Shown: positions 33,128 to 41,775, numbered from the stretch's first letter. The stretch: DNA of 64,000 bases from JAVSMW01 sp032027005 (GCA_032027005.1 JAVSMW010000001.1:288598-352597); one strand, 5' to 3'. Program-made: numbers and translations. The notes: generated by a model not told the origin, from the letters alone.

Positions 33128-33406
33128 TTACCCAGGATATCGTGTCAGGTTTGGGACCGTATGATCAAGCTCCACTATAATGACTTCATTGCCTATCTTT
33201 TTGATAGCCTGCCATGGTATGATCATGTGCTGGCGGTCCGCCCAGAGGTTGAAGACATTATTTCTTCTGGGCAGAATTATTGAGTGAATTTCACCTGAGT
33301 GTATGTCGATTACCAAATCAGCTTCGCCAATAACTCCCAGCCGCATCCCGTCTACCATATTTATTACTTCTTTGCCTTCTAAATCGCTCAGTCTCAGACA
33401 GTTCAT
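33128..33406 (-). CDS. YlmC/YmxH-family sporulation protein (PRC-barrel)
   Basis: The 92-residue protein begins MNCLRLSDLEGKEVINMVDG and has the short beta-barrel pattern of YlmC/YmxH proteins (MRLGVIGEADLVIDIHSGEI, then IIPWQAIKKIGNEVIIVEL). The family is widespread in spore formers; its function is unknown, with roles in sporulation proposed. The start is ATG 33406, six bases after a GGGGGG run; the adjacent ATG at 33409 and one at 33445 are less well spaced. In Bacillus ymxH follows mlpA near dpaA; here it has moved downstream of gdhA. Confidence 0.85.
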   Translation of the reverse strand: MNCLRLSDLEGKEVINMVDGMRLGVIGEADLVIDIHSGEIHSIILPRRNNVFNLWADRQHMIIPWQAIKKIGNEVIIVELDHTVPNLTRYPG

Positions 33407-33543
33407 CATTCTCCCCCCTGCTAATACGCAACAGACCGACAACACTATACTACATGTCTATGTGGAGAGCTTGCCAACTATGCGGATACCGGGAAGATTA
33501 TTTAGTATCTCTGACATCAATTTTTGTTTAGCCATAGTCCACC

Positions 33544-33722
33544 GCAGGTATGACCGTTTGCGCCGATTTTCCCAGGCGGCATTTAGTAATCTAAGCTTTA
33601 AAACTCCGGCAGCCTTCGCCGCTTGCGGACATACGGGGACTCCCCGTCTTGCTGCTCTCCGTTTTAAAGCAAGATTATTGACAATGCCGCCCTAGAAAAT
33701 CTCTGCAAACGGTCATACCTGC
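33544..33722. repeat. 179-bp MITE-like palindromic element
   Basis: Both ends read GCAGGTATGACCGTTTGC inwards, and similarity between the arms continues for about 62 bases (GATTTTC, GGGCGGCATT, TAATCT, GCTTTAAAAC). The centre holds ACGGGGA-CTCCCCGT. The whole element can fold into one long hairpin. No reading frame of note lies inside. It fills the gap between ylmC and gdhA. Confidence 0.85.
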
Positions 33723-33744
33723 TCATAAATACTGTCCAACAATG

Positions 33745-33784
33745 AAAACAAAAGACCCTCCTGAGTTGAGTGTTCAGGAGGGTT
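33745..33784 (-). terminator. Intrinsic terminator of gdhA
   Basis: On the minus strand ACCCTCCTGA pairs perfectly with TCAGGAGGGT and is followed by CTTTTGTTTTC. Confidence 0.9.
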
Positions 33785-33805
33785 AATCTGCTATGTTATG
33801 TATAA

Positions 33806-35143
33806 TTAATAGGCGATTCCCTGAGCGTACATCGCTGTTGCAACTTTTAAGAATCCGGCAATGTTTGCGCCTGCAACCAGGTTGTCTTCCTGACCGTATT
33901 CTTTGGCTGCTGCACTGGCATTCCGATAAATATTAATCATAATATCTTTAAGTTTGGCATCGACTTCTTCGAATGACCAGGAGTAGCGCATGCTGTTTTG
34001 GGACATTTCCAGAGCAGAGGTGGCAACTCCACCGGCATTAGCTGCCTTGGCAGGTCCAAAAATCACTTTATTTTTGAGGAATACTTCAACAGCTTCGGGA
34101 GTAGATGGCATGTTAGCACCTTCGCCGACAGCATAACATCCGTTGGCAACCAAAGCTTCGGCTGCTTCCCCGTCAAGCTCGTTCTGGGTAGCACAAGGAA
34201 GTGCTATATCACACTTAATTGACCAGATCCCGGCACAGCCTTCGGTATAAGTTGCATTTGGATGTTCCTTAACGTATTCGCTGATCCTTTTTCTTTCAAC
34301 TTCTTTGATTCTTTGCACTGTTTCTAACTTAATACCGTCCGGATCATAAATATATCCGTTGGAGTCACTGAGAGCAACAACTTTGCCGCCTAAGTGATGC
34401 ACTTTTTGGGTTGCATAGATGGCAACATTACCGGAACCTGAAATAACAACGGTTGCCCCTTCAAAGGATTTCCCCTTTGCCTTGATAGCTTCATCCATGA
34501 AGTAGCAGAGACCGTAACCTGTAGCTTCCGTTCTTACCAAGCTGCCGCCCCAGGTTAATCCTTTGCCGGTTAAAACTCCGGTAAAGTCATTTTTCAGCCT
34601 TTTGTATTGGCCATACATGTAACCGATCTCTCTTCCGCCTACTCCAATATCCCCGGCAGGAACGTCAGTATTTTCGCTGATATGCCTTTGCAGCTCAGTC
34701 ATAAAGCTCTGACAGAACCGCATAACCTCAGCATCTGACTTACCCTTGGGATCAAAATCACTACCGCCTTTACCCCCGCCTATAGGAAGACTGGTTAGTG
34801 AGTTTTTGAAGATTTGTTCAAAACCGAGAAACTTGAGAATGCTGGCATTTACGGAAGGATGGAACCTTAAGCCCCCTTTGTATGGTCCGATAGCGCTGTT
34901 GAACTGAACCCTGAATCCCCTGTTAACATGTACTTTGCCCTGATCGTCGACCCAAGGTACTCTGAAGATGATTAATCTTTCGGGCTCAACTATTCTGTCA
35001 AAAATTCCAGCTGCTACCCATTCCGGATTCCTTTCTGCAACCGGCTCGATCGATTCAAGAACCTCCCTTACTGCCTGATGAAATTCAGGTTCATTTGGGT
35101 TCCTTTTGATAACCTGATCCATTACACTGCCGAGAATTTTCAT
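33806..35143 (-). CDS. gdhA: Glutamate dehydrogenase (50S-type, NADP-specific class)
   Basis: The 445-residue enzyme interconverts glutamate with 2-oxoglutarate and ammonia. The substrate and catalytic region includes YKGGLRFHPSVN (about residue 93), LTSLPIGGGKGGSDFDPKGK (about 116-135; catalytic Lys) and a Rossmann motif VVISGSGNVAIYATQKVHHL (about 234-253). Length and motifs match the hexameric class typical of NADP-dependent, biosynthetic enzymes; coenzyme preference cannot be proven from sequence alone. The start has GGGGG upstream. It is monocistronic, with its own terminator. Confidence 0.94.
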   Translation of the reverse strand: MKILGSVMDQVIKRNPNEPEFHQAVREVLESIEPVAERNPEWVAAGIFDRIVEPERLIIFRVPWVDDQGKVHVNRGFRVQFNSAIGPYKGGLRFHPSVNASILKFLGFEQIFKNSLTSLPIGGGKGGSDFDPKGKSDAEVMRFCQSFMTELQRHISENTDVPAGDIGVGGREIGYMYGQYKRLKNDFTGVLTGKGLTWGGSLVRTEATGYGLCYFMDEAIKAKGKSFEGATVVISGSGNVAIYATQKVHHLGGKVVALSDSNGYIYDPDGIKLETVQRIKEVERKRISEYVKEHPNATYTEGCAGIWSIKCDIALPCATQNELDGEAAEALVANGCYAVGEGANMPSTPEAVEVFLKNKVIFGPAKAANAGGVATSALEMSQNSMRYSWSFEEVDAKLKDIMINIYRNASAAAKEYGQEDNLVAGANIAGFLKVATAMYAQGIAY

Positions 35144-35257
35144 GATACTACCCCCACTTATTAAATTAAGTTATGTAAAATCAACAGCCTGATTATAACA
35201 AATATAATTTTACAATTCAAACAATTAAACTCAAGTATACAATATTCTTTGTTAATC

Positions 35258-35305
35258 GTCATAAAAATAAAATGGGGAAAATGTACTCTTACATTATCCC
35301 CATTT
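35258..35305 (-). terminator. Intrinsic terminator downstream of dut
   Basis: On the minus strand AAATGGGGA and AATGTA pair with TACATT and TCCCCATTT, separated by a 4-base loop, followed by TTTATTTTTATG. It lies after the IS605 relic. Confidence 0.85.
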
Positions 35306-35343
35306 CGGATGTCAAAATTCCCGCCGTTTTGCTGACTTTTATC

Positions 35344-35452
35344 CTATCGTAAGACTCCCACTTCTATAAGTGGGAGTGGTTCCCCGTACTCCGCTTTGGT
35401 GGGGGTTGACTCCCCCACCGAAGTCTCGATGTTCAACTTTAGTTGAACGAGT
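35344..35452 (-). mobile_element. IS200/IS605-type right-end relic with tnpB tail
   Basis: On the minus strand three hairpins follow each other: GTTCAACT-AGTTGAAC (35431-35448), GGTGGGGGAG-CCCCCACC (35398-35419) and ACTCCCAC-GTGGGAGT (35351-35374). A frame through them ends PTKAEYGEPLPLIEVGVLR, like the C-terminus of some TnpB proteins. The tail directly abuts the dut stop codon. Only about 110 bases remain, and no tnpA or full tnpB is present. Confidence 0.6.
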
Positions 35453-35905
35453 TCACTGTTTACCTGTAGAACCGAATCCTCCGGCACTGCGCAAAGTTGA
35501 ATCAAGGTTGTCCACCTCAAGGAATTCGGCTTGGGCAATTTGGTTAATGACCATTTGAGCCACTCTGTCTCCCCTCTTAATTTCAAAAGGTGCTTGTCCA
35601 TGATTAATCATAATTAAACCTATTTCTCCGCGGTAATCGGCATCAATAGTCCCGGGAGAATTAACCATGGTAATCCCGTATTTCAAGGCAAGTCCGCTGC
35701 GTGGGCGAATCTGAGCTTCATAGCCTTCGGGTAGGGCTAGACTGAGCCCTGTTGGAACAAGTTTGATTTGCCCCGGATTGATTACTTCTGTTTGCGTGAC
35801 TGCTGCATAGAGGTCCATTCCGGCAGCACCCTGGGTCATATATTGGGGCAGGGGAAGGTCTTCACATCCGGCTGTTCTTTTCACTTTTACACTGACCCGC
35901 TCCAT
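35453..35905 (-). CDS. dut: Deoxyuridine triphosphate nucleotidohydrolase (dUTPase)
   Basis: The 150-residue trimeric-type dUTPase removes dUTP and supplies dUMP. Motif 1 reads AAGMDLYAA (about residue 26), motif 2 PRSGLALKYGI (about residue 67), motif 3 NSPGTIDADYRGEI (about residue 80), motif 4 GDRVAQMVI (about 113) and the C-terminal motif 5 STLRSAGGFGSTGKQ (about 135), all complete. The start follows AGGAGG at short spacing. It lies 10 bases after the M16 peptidase and appears to end that operon; the IS605 relic abuts its stop codon without breaking it. Confidence 0.94.
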   Translation of the reverse strand: MERVSVKVKRTAGCEDLPLPQYMTQGAAGMDLYAAVTQTEVINPGQIKLVPTGLSLALPEGYEAQIRPRSGLALKYGITMVNSPGTIDADYRGEIGLIMINHGQAPFEIKRGDRVAQMVINQIAQAEFLEVDNLDSTLRSAGGFGSTGKQ

Positions 35906-35914
35906 ACAGCCTCC

Positions 35915-37168
35915 TTAATCAATCAGCACATCAAGCTGTTTTTCATCCACTTCAGGACCAATAGAAGAAACTACAATATTTTCAGTCATAAAAAACTTCT
36001 CAGCCATTTCCCTGATATCATCAAGAGTAACAGCACTAATTCTTTCTACTGCTTCATCCACTGTAACCACACGATTTAGACATAATTCCGACTTACCCAG
36101 CCTGCTCATCCGGCTGCTTACATTTTCCAAGCCCAGATGCATACTCCCTGTCAACTGCTGTTTCGCCCTAACTAATTCCTGTTGGGTAATGCCCTCGGCT
36201 CTAAATGATTTCATTTCATTACCAATAATGGAAATTACCTTATCCAAATTATTTCTGCTCAGCCCGGCATAGATGGAAAACAGACCGGCATCCCGGTAAG
36301 AACTATGGTAGCTGTAAACAGAATAAGCCAGGCCCCGCTCTTCCCTGATTTCCTGAAATAATCTGGAACTAAGCCCGCCACCTAAAACGCTGTTCATGAC
36401 ATGCAAGATATATCCCTTTTCATCATCCAGAGCCAGACCAGGGGTACCAACGCACAAGTGCAGTTGTTCCATTTCTTTCTTTTTAAAAAAAACACTGGAC
36501 TGAGGTTTTGGTGGTGTATAAGTACGCTTTTTGTTGCGCCTGTTGAGAGCGCCGAAAAGGGGGGCCAGTTTTTCCACCACAGCATCATGTTTTATGTTGC
36601 CGGCAACTGCCACTACAATGGACTTGGGTGAATAAAATTTATCCCGGAAATCCAGCAAGTCTTGTCTCGACATTTTTTTGATAATATTTGTAGTGCCGAT
36701 GACTGGCCGGCCTAATGCGTGTCCTTTCCAGATTGTTTTGGCAAAAAAGTCATGTACAAGCTCGTCAGGAGTATCCTCGTACATTTTGATCTCTTCAATA
36801 ATAACATTTTTTTCTTTTTCAATTTCCTCTTCTTTAAAAGACGAGTTAAAAAACATATCAGCCAGCAAGTCTAAAGATATATCAAAATACTCGTCCAAAA
36901 CCTTAGCATAATAACAGGTATATTCTTTTGATGTAAACGCATTCAACTGCCCGCCAACCGCATCGAGAGTTTCGGCAATTTCTTTGGCAGATCTTTTCTC
37001 TGTACCTTTAAACATCATATGCTCTATAAAATGAGCTGCACCGTTATTCCTGGTGTTCTCATCCCTTGATCCGGCAGCTACCCAAATACCAAGGGAAACC
37101 GACCTGACATATGGCATTTCTTCTGTGACTATACGCACACCATTTGGTAAAATCTCTTTTTTATACAT
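35915..37168 (-). CDS. M16-family zinc metallopeptidase (MlpA/YmxG type)
   Basis: The 417-residue protein has the inverted zinc motif AAHFIEHMMFKGT (HxxEH, about residues 45-57) with the downstream metal-ligand Glu region (EEIEKEKNVIIEEIKMYED, about 115-133). The second half (SVLGGGLSSRLFQEIREERGL, about residue 275) is the inactive-domain partner. Its Bacillus relative lies upstream of ymxH and dpaA, close to rpsO-pnp, matching the order here. It degrades peptides; physiological substrate unknown. The start is ATG 37168, with AGGAGG about 10 bases upstream. Confidence 0.9.
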   Translation of the reverse strand: MYKKEILPNGVRIVTEEMPYVRSVSLGIWVAAGSRDENTRNNGAAHFIEHMMFKGTEKRSAKEIAETLDAVGGQLNAFTSKEYTCYYAKVLDEYFDISLDLLADMFFNSSFKEEEIEKEKNVIIEEIKMYEDTPDELVHDFFAKTIWKGHALGRPVIGTTNIIKKMSRQDLLDFRDKFYSPKSIVVAVAGNIKHDAVVEKLAPLFGALNRRNKKRTYTPPKPQSSVFFKKKEMEQLHLCVGTPGLALDDEKGYILHVMNSVLGGGLSSRLFQEIREERGLAYSVYSYHSSYRDAGLFSIYAGLSRNNLDKVISIIGNEMKSFRAEGITQQELVRAKQQLTGSMHLGLENVSSRMSRLGKSELCLNRVVTVDEAVERISAVTLDDIREMAEKFFMTENIVVSSIGPEVDEKQLDVLID

Positions 37169-37257
37169 TAAACAATGACCTCCTGCAAGCATCTGAAAGA
37201 TACTCTGTTAATTCGAGAATCTAAAGCAAAATCCTCCAAAGATTCTCGGATAAAACA

Positions 37258-38400
37258 TCATTTGTCGAAAATCTTGTTGAATTTTGCCCCCAACCAGTGG
37301 GAAAAACGAGCAAACAAGCCCTGTTTGTACACATCCTGACCTGCCAGCAAATTTACCTGACCGGCAAATCGGTTATTCACGTAGTAACTGACTGTCCCAA
37401 TAAGCTGACCTTTTAAAACAGGAGCGGTCAAATCAGGCTGCAGGGTAAGTCTTTCCTCCAAATGAGCTTTATCATCTACTGGCACCAACACTCCCAGATC
37501 GCCGCCAAATACAGCAGGCACCTGTTTCTGTTTACCATCTTTGACGTCATTTAAACCAAATTTTTCACCAGCGACACTCACCTGTTGGTACTCAAAATTA
37601 TTAAAACCATACTCAAACATTCTAATTGAGTCATTCCATCTATCTCCGCTGTTCAGCACCACTGCCAACAACTGCCTGTTCCCCTTACTGGCCGAAGATA
37701 CCAGACACGGGCCGGCTGCATTTGTGGTGCCGGTCTTAACACCATCGGCCCATAAATAACGCCAAAGTAATTTATTGGTATTTTTTAACCTGCGGTCCCA
37801 ATTTTCGTCAGGCAGGTCAATAACCTTGTCTTTAGTACTGACAATGCTGGCAAAGGTGGTATTGGCCAATGCCCGCCTGGAAAATTGGGCCAGATCATAG
37901 GCACAGGTATAATGGTCCTTATTTGGCAGGCCGTTAGGGTTTACAAAATGTGTGTTAACTGCCCCGACGGCCAGAGCTTTCATGTTCATTAAAACTGCAA
38001 AATTCTCCACATTGCCGGCCACATGTTCAGCAATTGCCACACAGGCATCATTTCCGGAATTAAGCAAAGCACCATAAAGTAAATCAGACAAAGTGAAGAC
38101 CTCGCCTGCCTGCAAATACATGCTCGAACCTTCAGTTAAGGCAGCCTTTCGGCTGATTGTCACTCTATCAGTCAGCCTGCCTGTTTCTAACGCCAAGAGA
38201 GCTGTGACCACCTTTGTCGTACTGGCCGGAGGTCTCTTTTCAAAGGGGTTTTTAGCGTAGAGAACCTGGCCGGTTTTGGCATCCATTAAAATTGCCGCAT
38301 CAGCAGAAACACTGAGTTGTTCAGCTGCGAAAACCGGTGAGCCGGTGCAAACTATAGTAACGGAAATAATAATGCAGATTAGCCACTTTGTTTTTTTCAA
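37258..38400 (-). CDS. dacF: D-alanyl-D-alanine carboxypeptidase (DacF-like)
   Basis: The 380-residue exported S11 enzyme removes terminal D-Ala from peptidoglycan stem peptides. The signal peptide runs to about residue 25 (LICIIISVTIVCTGSPVFAA); catalytic motifs are SxxK in PASTTKVVTAL (about 59), SGN in LNSGNDACVA (about 117) and KTG in ADGVKTGTTNAAG (about 222). A C-terminal beta domain (DUF3656-like PBP5_C region) follows. The start is TTG 38400, about 10 bases after AGGAG; a TTG at 38442 would overlap the deacetylase gene. In spore formers DacF tunes cortex crosslinking. It lies next to a PdaB-like deacetylase. Confidence 0.88.
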   Translation of the reverse strand: MKKTKWLICIIISVTIVCTGSPVFAAEQLSVSADAAILMDAKTGQVLYAKNPFEKRPPASTTKVVTALLALETGRLTDRVTISRKAALTEGSSMYLQAGEVFTLSDLLYGALLNSGNDACVAIAEHVAGNVENFAVLMNMKALAVGAVNTHFVNPNGLPNKDHYTCAYDLAQFSRRALANTTFASIVSTKDKVIDLPDENWDRRLKNTNKLLWRYLWADGVKTGTTNAAGPCLVSSASKGNRQLLAVVLNSGDRWNDSIRMFEYGFNNFEYQQVSVAGEKFGLNDVKDGKQKQVPAVFGGDLGVLVPVDDKAHLEERLTLQPDLTAPVLKGQLIGTVSYYVNNRFAGQVNLLAGQDVYKQGLFARFSHWLGAKFNKIFDK

Positions 38401-38428
38401 AATGTTTTCGCTCCTCGTCAGACAAGGG

Positions 38429-39151
38429 TTATTTGATTCCAATCACATCTGATACTGTTGTCAGTTGATAACCCTTCTTTTGCAGGGTCTTGATTATAGT
38501 AGGCAATGCTTCAACTGTTGGTTTGGTTGGGTGCATCAAAACAATTGCTCCATTATGGGCTTTATCAACAACCCGCCGAACTATTTCTGCAGCCGGTGGG
38601 CGCTGCCAGTCAATGGTATCTATGCTCCACATAATGGTTTTGTAACCGAGCTGGCCGGCTGCCTCCAATACATTGTTATTAAACTCACCATATGGTGGCG
38701 CATATAGTCTCGTAGTCACCTGTGCAGCTTTATAAACCGCCTGCTCCGTACTTTCAATTTCCCGTGCATTCTCAATCTGTGAGATAAAAGTCGGATGGGG
38801 ATGGGAATAGCTGTGATTTCCTAATTCATGACCTGATTCGGCCATTTTCCGGGTTAATTCAGGAAAATCCTCAGCCCATTTACCCCCTATAAAGAAGGTC
38901 ATTTTCACATCGTTTTTTTTTAATATATCCAGCATTGCAGGTACATACTCTTCACCCCATACAACATTAGTGGTCAGAGCAATTTTTTTGGTTTCGGCAC
39001 TCCCGTGATAAATTGGCTCAAACTTTGTAACGGTAGGTTTAAAGACATTGTATTGGATTAGTTTAATGGCCAGCAAAATAGTTATCAAAACTACCAAAAC
39101 ACCAATTACCTTTTTGACCACATAGTTGAAATCAAAATAATAAATTCTCAT
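38429..39151 (-). CDS. Polysaccharide deacetylase-like protein (PdaB/YlxY type), altered active site
   Basis: The 240-residue protein has one N-terminal transmembrane helix (KVIGVLVVLITILLAIKLI, residues 14-32) and a NodB-type domain (about 50-235). The first motif reads ALTTNVVWGEEYVPAMLDIL (about residue 55): Asn stands where Asp of T-F-D is normal, while PdaB-type relatives have FDAAWG. The second motif HELGNHSYSHPH (about 110) keeps both metal His. The changed Asp suggests reduced or no activity; the protein may act as a binding or sporulation factor. The start has GGAGGG upstream. It is close to dacF, and the two ends lie within 28 bases. Confidence 0.85.
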   Translation of the reverse strand: MRIYYFDFNYVVKKVIGVLVVLITILLAIKLIQYNVFKPTVTKFEPIYHGSAETKKIALTTNVVWGEEYVPAMLDILKKNDVKMTFFIGGKWAEDFPELTRKMAESGHELGNHSYSHPHPTFISQIENAREIESTEQAVYKAAQVTTRLYAPPYGEFNNNVLEAAGQLGYKTIMWSIDTIDWQRPPAAEIVRRVVDKAHNGAIVLMHPTKPTVEALPTIIKTLQKKGYQLTTVSDVIGIK

Positions 39152-39247
39152 TTTCTACCCTCCGACCCGAAATTTAGTTTTCATTTGGATTCTTGGTATA
39201 GATATTTATTCAAACTATAGGCAGCGTATTCATAAAAACTTAAAAAT

Positions 39248-39482
39248 ACCACGGAGGACACGGAGGCACAGAGACAGACTGCTGAACCGCAACACAACTT
39301 TCGCTCAACTTGTGTATACGTTCAACCTACATCAGATTAAATAGATAAATCGTCGAAAATTTTAAAAACAGTGACATAAATACATAAATAATTATAATAA
39401 GACCACAGTGGGAGCCAAATAAAATTAATATGAATTTAGCACTGTTTCTCTGTGTCTCTGTGCCCTCTGTGGTATATTTTAC
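39248..39482. repeat. CAGAG-type dispersed element, copy B
   Basis: The left end ACCACGGAGGACACGGAGGC then ACAGAGACAGACTGC and the right end TTTCTCTGTGTCTCTGTGCC then CTCTGTGGTATATTTTA are inverted. The interior contains GACTGC..AACCGC and GTTCAACCTA.ATCA, shared with copy A (1138-1346). It lies between the deacetylase and GH18 genes and contains no reading frame. Confidence 0.75.
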
Positions 39483-39499
39483 TGTTAAAGAAACCCTTA

Positions 39500-39535
39500 A
39501 AATAAAAAAGAAGTGCCCCTTATCAAGGAACACCT
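39500..39535 (-). terminator. Intrinsic terminator of the GH18 gene
   Basis: On the minus strand AGGTGTTCCTT pairs with AAGGGGCACTT (with wobble pairs) and is followed by CTTTTTTATTTT. Confidence 0.75.
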
Positions 39536-39553
39536 CCATGTTTTGCCAATCTT

Positions 39554-40753
39554 TTATTCTCCAAACTTCTTGGTTACCGTATCCCAGAACCCATTGGCTT
39601 CAAAACCCAGCCGCCAGATTGCAATGCCGGCCAGATTATACCGGTTAACCATGTCCATCTTGAAAGCTGCGCTTTGGTTGCTTTCGAACCAGACTACCCG
39701 GTCAATTCCGTCTTTTTTGTAATAGAAATAGGGCACCTGGGCTTTGTCATCCCAAATAATTTTGGCTCCATACCGGCTCATCACCTGCAAAGCCCCGGCT
39801 GCTGAAACGGCCCGGGCCGGCTTTTTACCGGAAACAGCCCAATCATAGCCGTATGTACCAATGCCTAACAAAATTTTATTGATAGGAATCGTCTTTTCCG
39901 CATACCGGATAACCCCTTCCACCCAGGGAGAGGAAGCTACGGCACCAGGAGTACTGCCAAACCAATGCTCATCATAAGTCATCAGCATCACCCGGTCGGC
40001 AGCCTTGCCAATAGCCTGGTAATCAAAAGCGCCACCCCAGCCTGTCTTGTCATCAAAAGTTTTGGCGGGGACAGAGATAGTCATCAAATACCCGCGCCGG
40101 TGCAGGGCCTCAGATAATTGGGTAATAAAACTACTGAAATTGGCCCGGTCACTGCCGGCAAGATTCTCAAAATCAATGTTGACTCCATCATAGCCATTAT
40201 CACGCACAACCTCAATAATATTGGCAATTGTCTGGCTGCGAATGGCAGTGTTACTGATCACATTATGTACAACAGTTCTGTTAAATTCATTCTTGTGAAA
40301 ATTGTGGATCAAAGCCAAAGCTTTTCCGCCGGTACTGCGCTGTTTCTCAATAGCGGACTTAGGGGCAGCCCCGTAAATTTGTCCATTGGCCTGAAGCTGG
40401 TAAGAAAATGTTGCTATTCCTGCTATTTTACTGCCATTGGTGTTCACTGACTGTAGTGATGCGGTGTCACCAGCCCAATCTTCGGTATAGTAACCCACAA
40501 CTTCTTTAGATAAGCCGGCGGCAGGTTTTAAGGCATGTGCGGGAGCGGGAGCGGATCTATTGATAGACATTGCTTTTGCATATTCCTTGGAAAGGGTTTG
40601 GGCCATTGCATTCATTTTCTGCGTTATGGCGTTTAATTTGCGTGAATCTGTCTGTTCCGGCCTGGCGTACGCCTCTCCGGCATAAAAGCCGGCAGGTGTG
40701 CCGGCTAGCGTTAAAATGGCTGCCAAAACAGCCTTAATGATGGTTTTCTTCAT
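39554..40753 (-). CDS. Exported GH18 glycoside hydrolase (spore peptidoglycan type)
   Basis: The 399-residue protein has a signal peptide (residues 1-30) followed by a charged segment and a GH18 barrel (about 75-399). The catalytic DxxDxDxE motif is seen in YDGVNIDFENLAG (about residue 192-204), with VMLMTYDEHWFGS (about 260) after it. The closest functional relatives are the SleL/YaaH class that hydrolyse cortex peptidoglycan in germinating spores, and general chitinase-like proteins. It lacks LysM repeats, which YaaH proteins have. The start follows GGGGGAG. It neighbours a SleB-like gene, supporting a cortex role. Confidence 0.88.
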   Translation of the reverse strand: MKKTIIKAVLAAILTLAGTPAGFYAGEAYARPEQTDSRKLNAITQKMNAMAQTLSKEYAKAMSINRSAPAPAHALKPAAGLSKEVVGYYTEDWAGDTASLQSVNTNGSKIAGIATFSYQLQANGQIYGAAPKSAIEKQRSTGGKALALIHNFHKNEFNRTVVHNVISNTAIRSQTIANIIEVVRDNGYDGVNIDFENLAGSDRANFSSFITQLSEALHRRGYLMTISVPAKTFDDKTGWGGAFDYQAIGKAADRVMLMTYDEHWFGSTPGAVASSPWVEGVIRYAEKTIPINKILLGIGTYGYDWAVSGKKPARAVSAAGALQVMSRYGAKIIWDDKAQVPYFYYKKDGIDRVVWFESNQSAAFKMDMVNRYNLAGIAIWRLGFEANGFWDTVTKKFGE

Positions 40754-41064
40754 CTTCTCCCCCTATTGCATGTTTAAACTATTACCAGTATAGAGGAGGG
40801 GGAAATATTAAACAAATATGGTATCAAACCGCTTGTCCGATAATTCACAGAAAATGAGTCGGCTTTTCCAAAATAATATTTTTTAGACAGTATTAGTACC
40901 CCATGGTAAATTGTTGGCGGACAACCTTTTTATCCCATGGGGGTGTGTTTTTTATTTAGCCGCGGATAAACGCTGGTAAGCAGTGAAAACATACCGCCGA
41001 GAACACGGTAAAAAGAAAAGGAGTGTCCATAAGATTTAACTTATCAACACCCCCATAACCGAAG
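40754..41064. other. Gene-free stretch with a strong hairpin and CAGAG-like fragment
   Basis: ACCCCATGG (40898) pairs with CCATGGGGGT (about 40935-40944) around a long loop and continues, on the plus strand, into TTTTTTATTT, so it is terminator-like even though no plus-strand gene precedes it. CCGCGGATAAACGC and ACCGCCGAGAACACGG at 40958-41010 resemble arms of the CAGAG repeat. Confidence 0.5.
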
Positions 41065-41775
41065 CTACTCGGCAAACACGTGCTGTCCGATCTGTTTTTT
41101 GATTGGCCTGGACCAAATCCATTTACTGGTAGCTTTAGCCGGGTTCCAGTAATACATGGCTTCGCCCACTGGGTTGTGACCTGAGATGGCCATATTCGCT
41201 GCTTTAATGGCCTGGGCATCAGGCTCCATCCAGATCTGACCATCTGCCACAGCATCAAAAGCTCCGGTCTGGAAAATAACACCATTAACAGTAGATGGAA
41301 AATCATCGGAACGGGTTCGGTTAAGGATTACGGCCGCAACGGCCACCTGTCCTTCCAAAGATTCTCCCCGGGCTTCCCCGTGTACTGCTCTAGCCAGCAT
41401 TTTCACATCTGCATGGGAAAACTGACCTGTTAAATGCTTTCCGCCGGATTTGTTTTTGCTCGGTTCGAGTTCCCCCGCCAAAGCAGCTCTGGTTTTGCTG
41501 TCAAAAATACCTGTAGGTTTCAGATTATTTTTCTTTTGCAGGTCAATCACAGCATCCTGTGTTTTTAAACCGAAAATCCCGTCAAAGGGCTGCAGCCGGT
41601 ATCCTTTTTCGCTTAGGTCAATCTGCATCTGCCGGACATCTCCACCTATTTTACCCAAGCTTAAATCCCTTTGAGTTTTGGTTTCATCACCCAGCGGGTT
41701 ATAAAGTGCCCCAAACATAACTGTAACCATTATTCCTATGATAAAAACAGTTATCATCTTGTTCGTATTTTTCAA
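41065..41775 (-). CDS. SleB-like spore cortex/cell-wall hydrolase
   Basis: The 236-residue protein has an N-terminal hydrophobic helix (MITVFIIGIMVTVMFGALY, about residues 7-25), a peptidoglycan-binding repeat (about 40-105: VRQMQIDLSEKGYRLQPFDG) and a Hydrolase_2 domain (about 120-236) with VKMLARAVHGEARGESLEGQ, where Glu of ARGE is the expected acid. SleB enzymes cleave cortex peptidoglycan in germinating spores. The start is TTG 41775, six bases after AGGAGGG. With the GH18 and DacF-like genes it forms a peptidoglycan-processing neighbourhood. No YpeB partner is next to it. Confidence 0.9.
   Translation of the reverse strand: MKNTNKMITVFIIGIMVTVMFGALYNPLGDETKTQRDLSLGKIGGDVRQMQIDLSEKGYRLQPFDGIFGLKTQDAVIDLQKKNNLKPTGIFDSKTRAALAGELEPSKNKSGGKHLTGQFSHADVKMLARAVHGEARGESLEGQVAVAAVILNRTRSDDFPSTVNGVIFQTGAFDAVADGQIWMEPDAQAIKAANMAISGHNPVGEAMYYWNPAKATSKWIWSRPIKKQIGQHVFAE

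Noticed and set aside
33303..33695. Plus-strand 130-residue open frame over ylmC and the palindromic element
   Set aside because: It is antisense to ylmC and runs through the MITE-like palindrome; composition does not look coding and there is no ribosome site.
40956..41306. 116-residue minus-strand frame overlapping the SleB-like gene
   Set aside because: It is an out-of-phase shadow of the SleB catalytic domain with no ribosome site.
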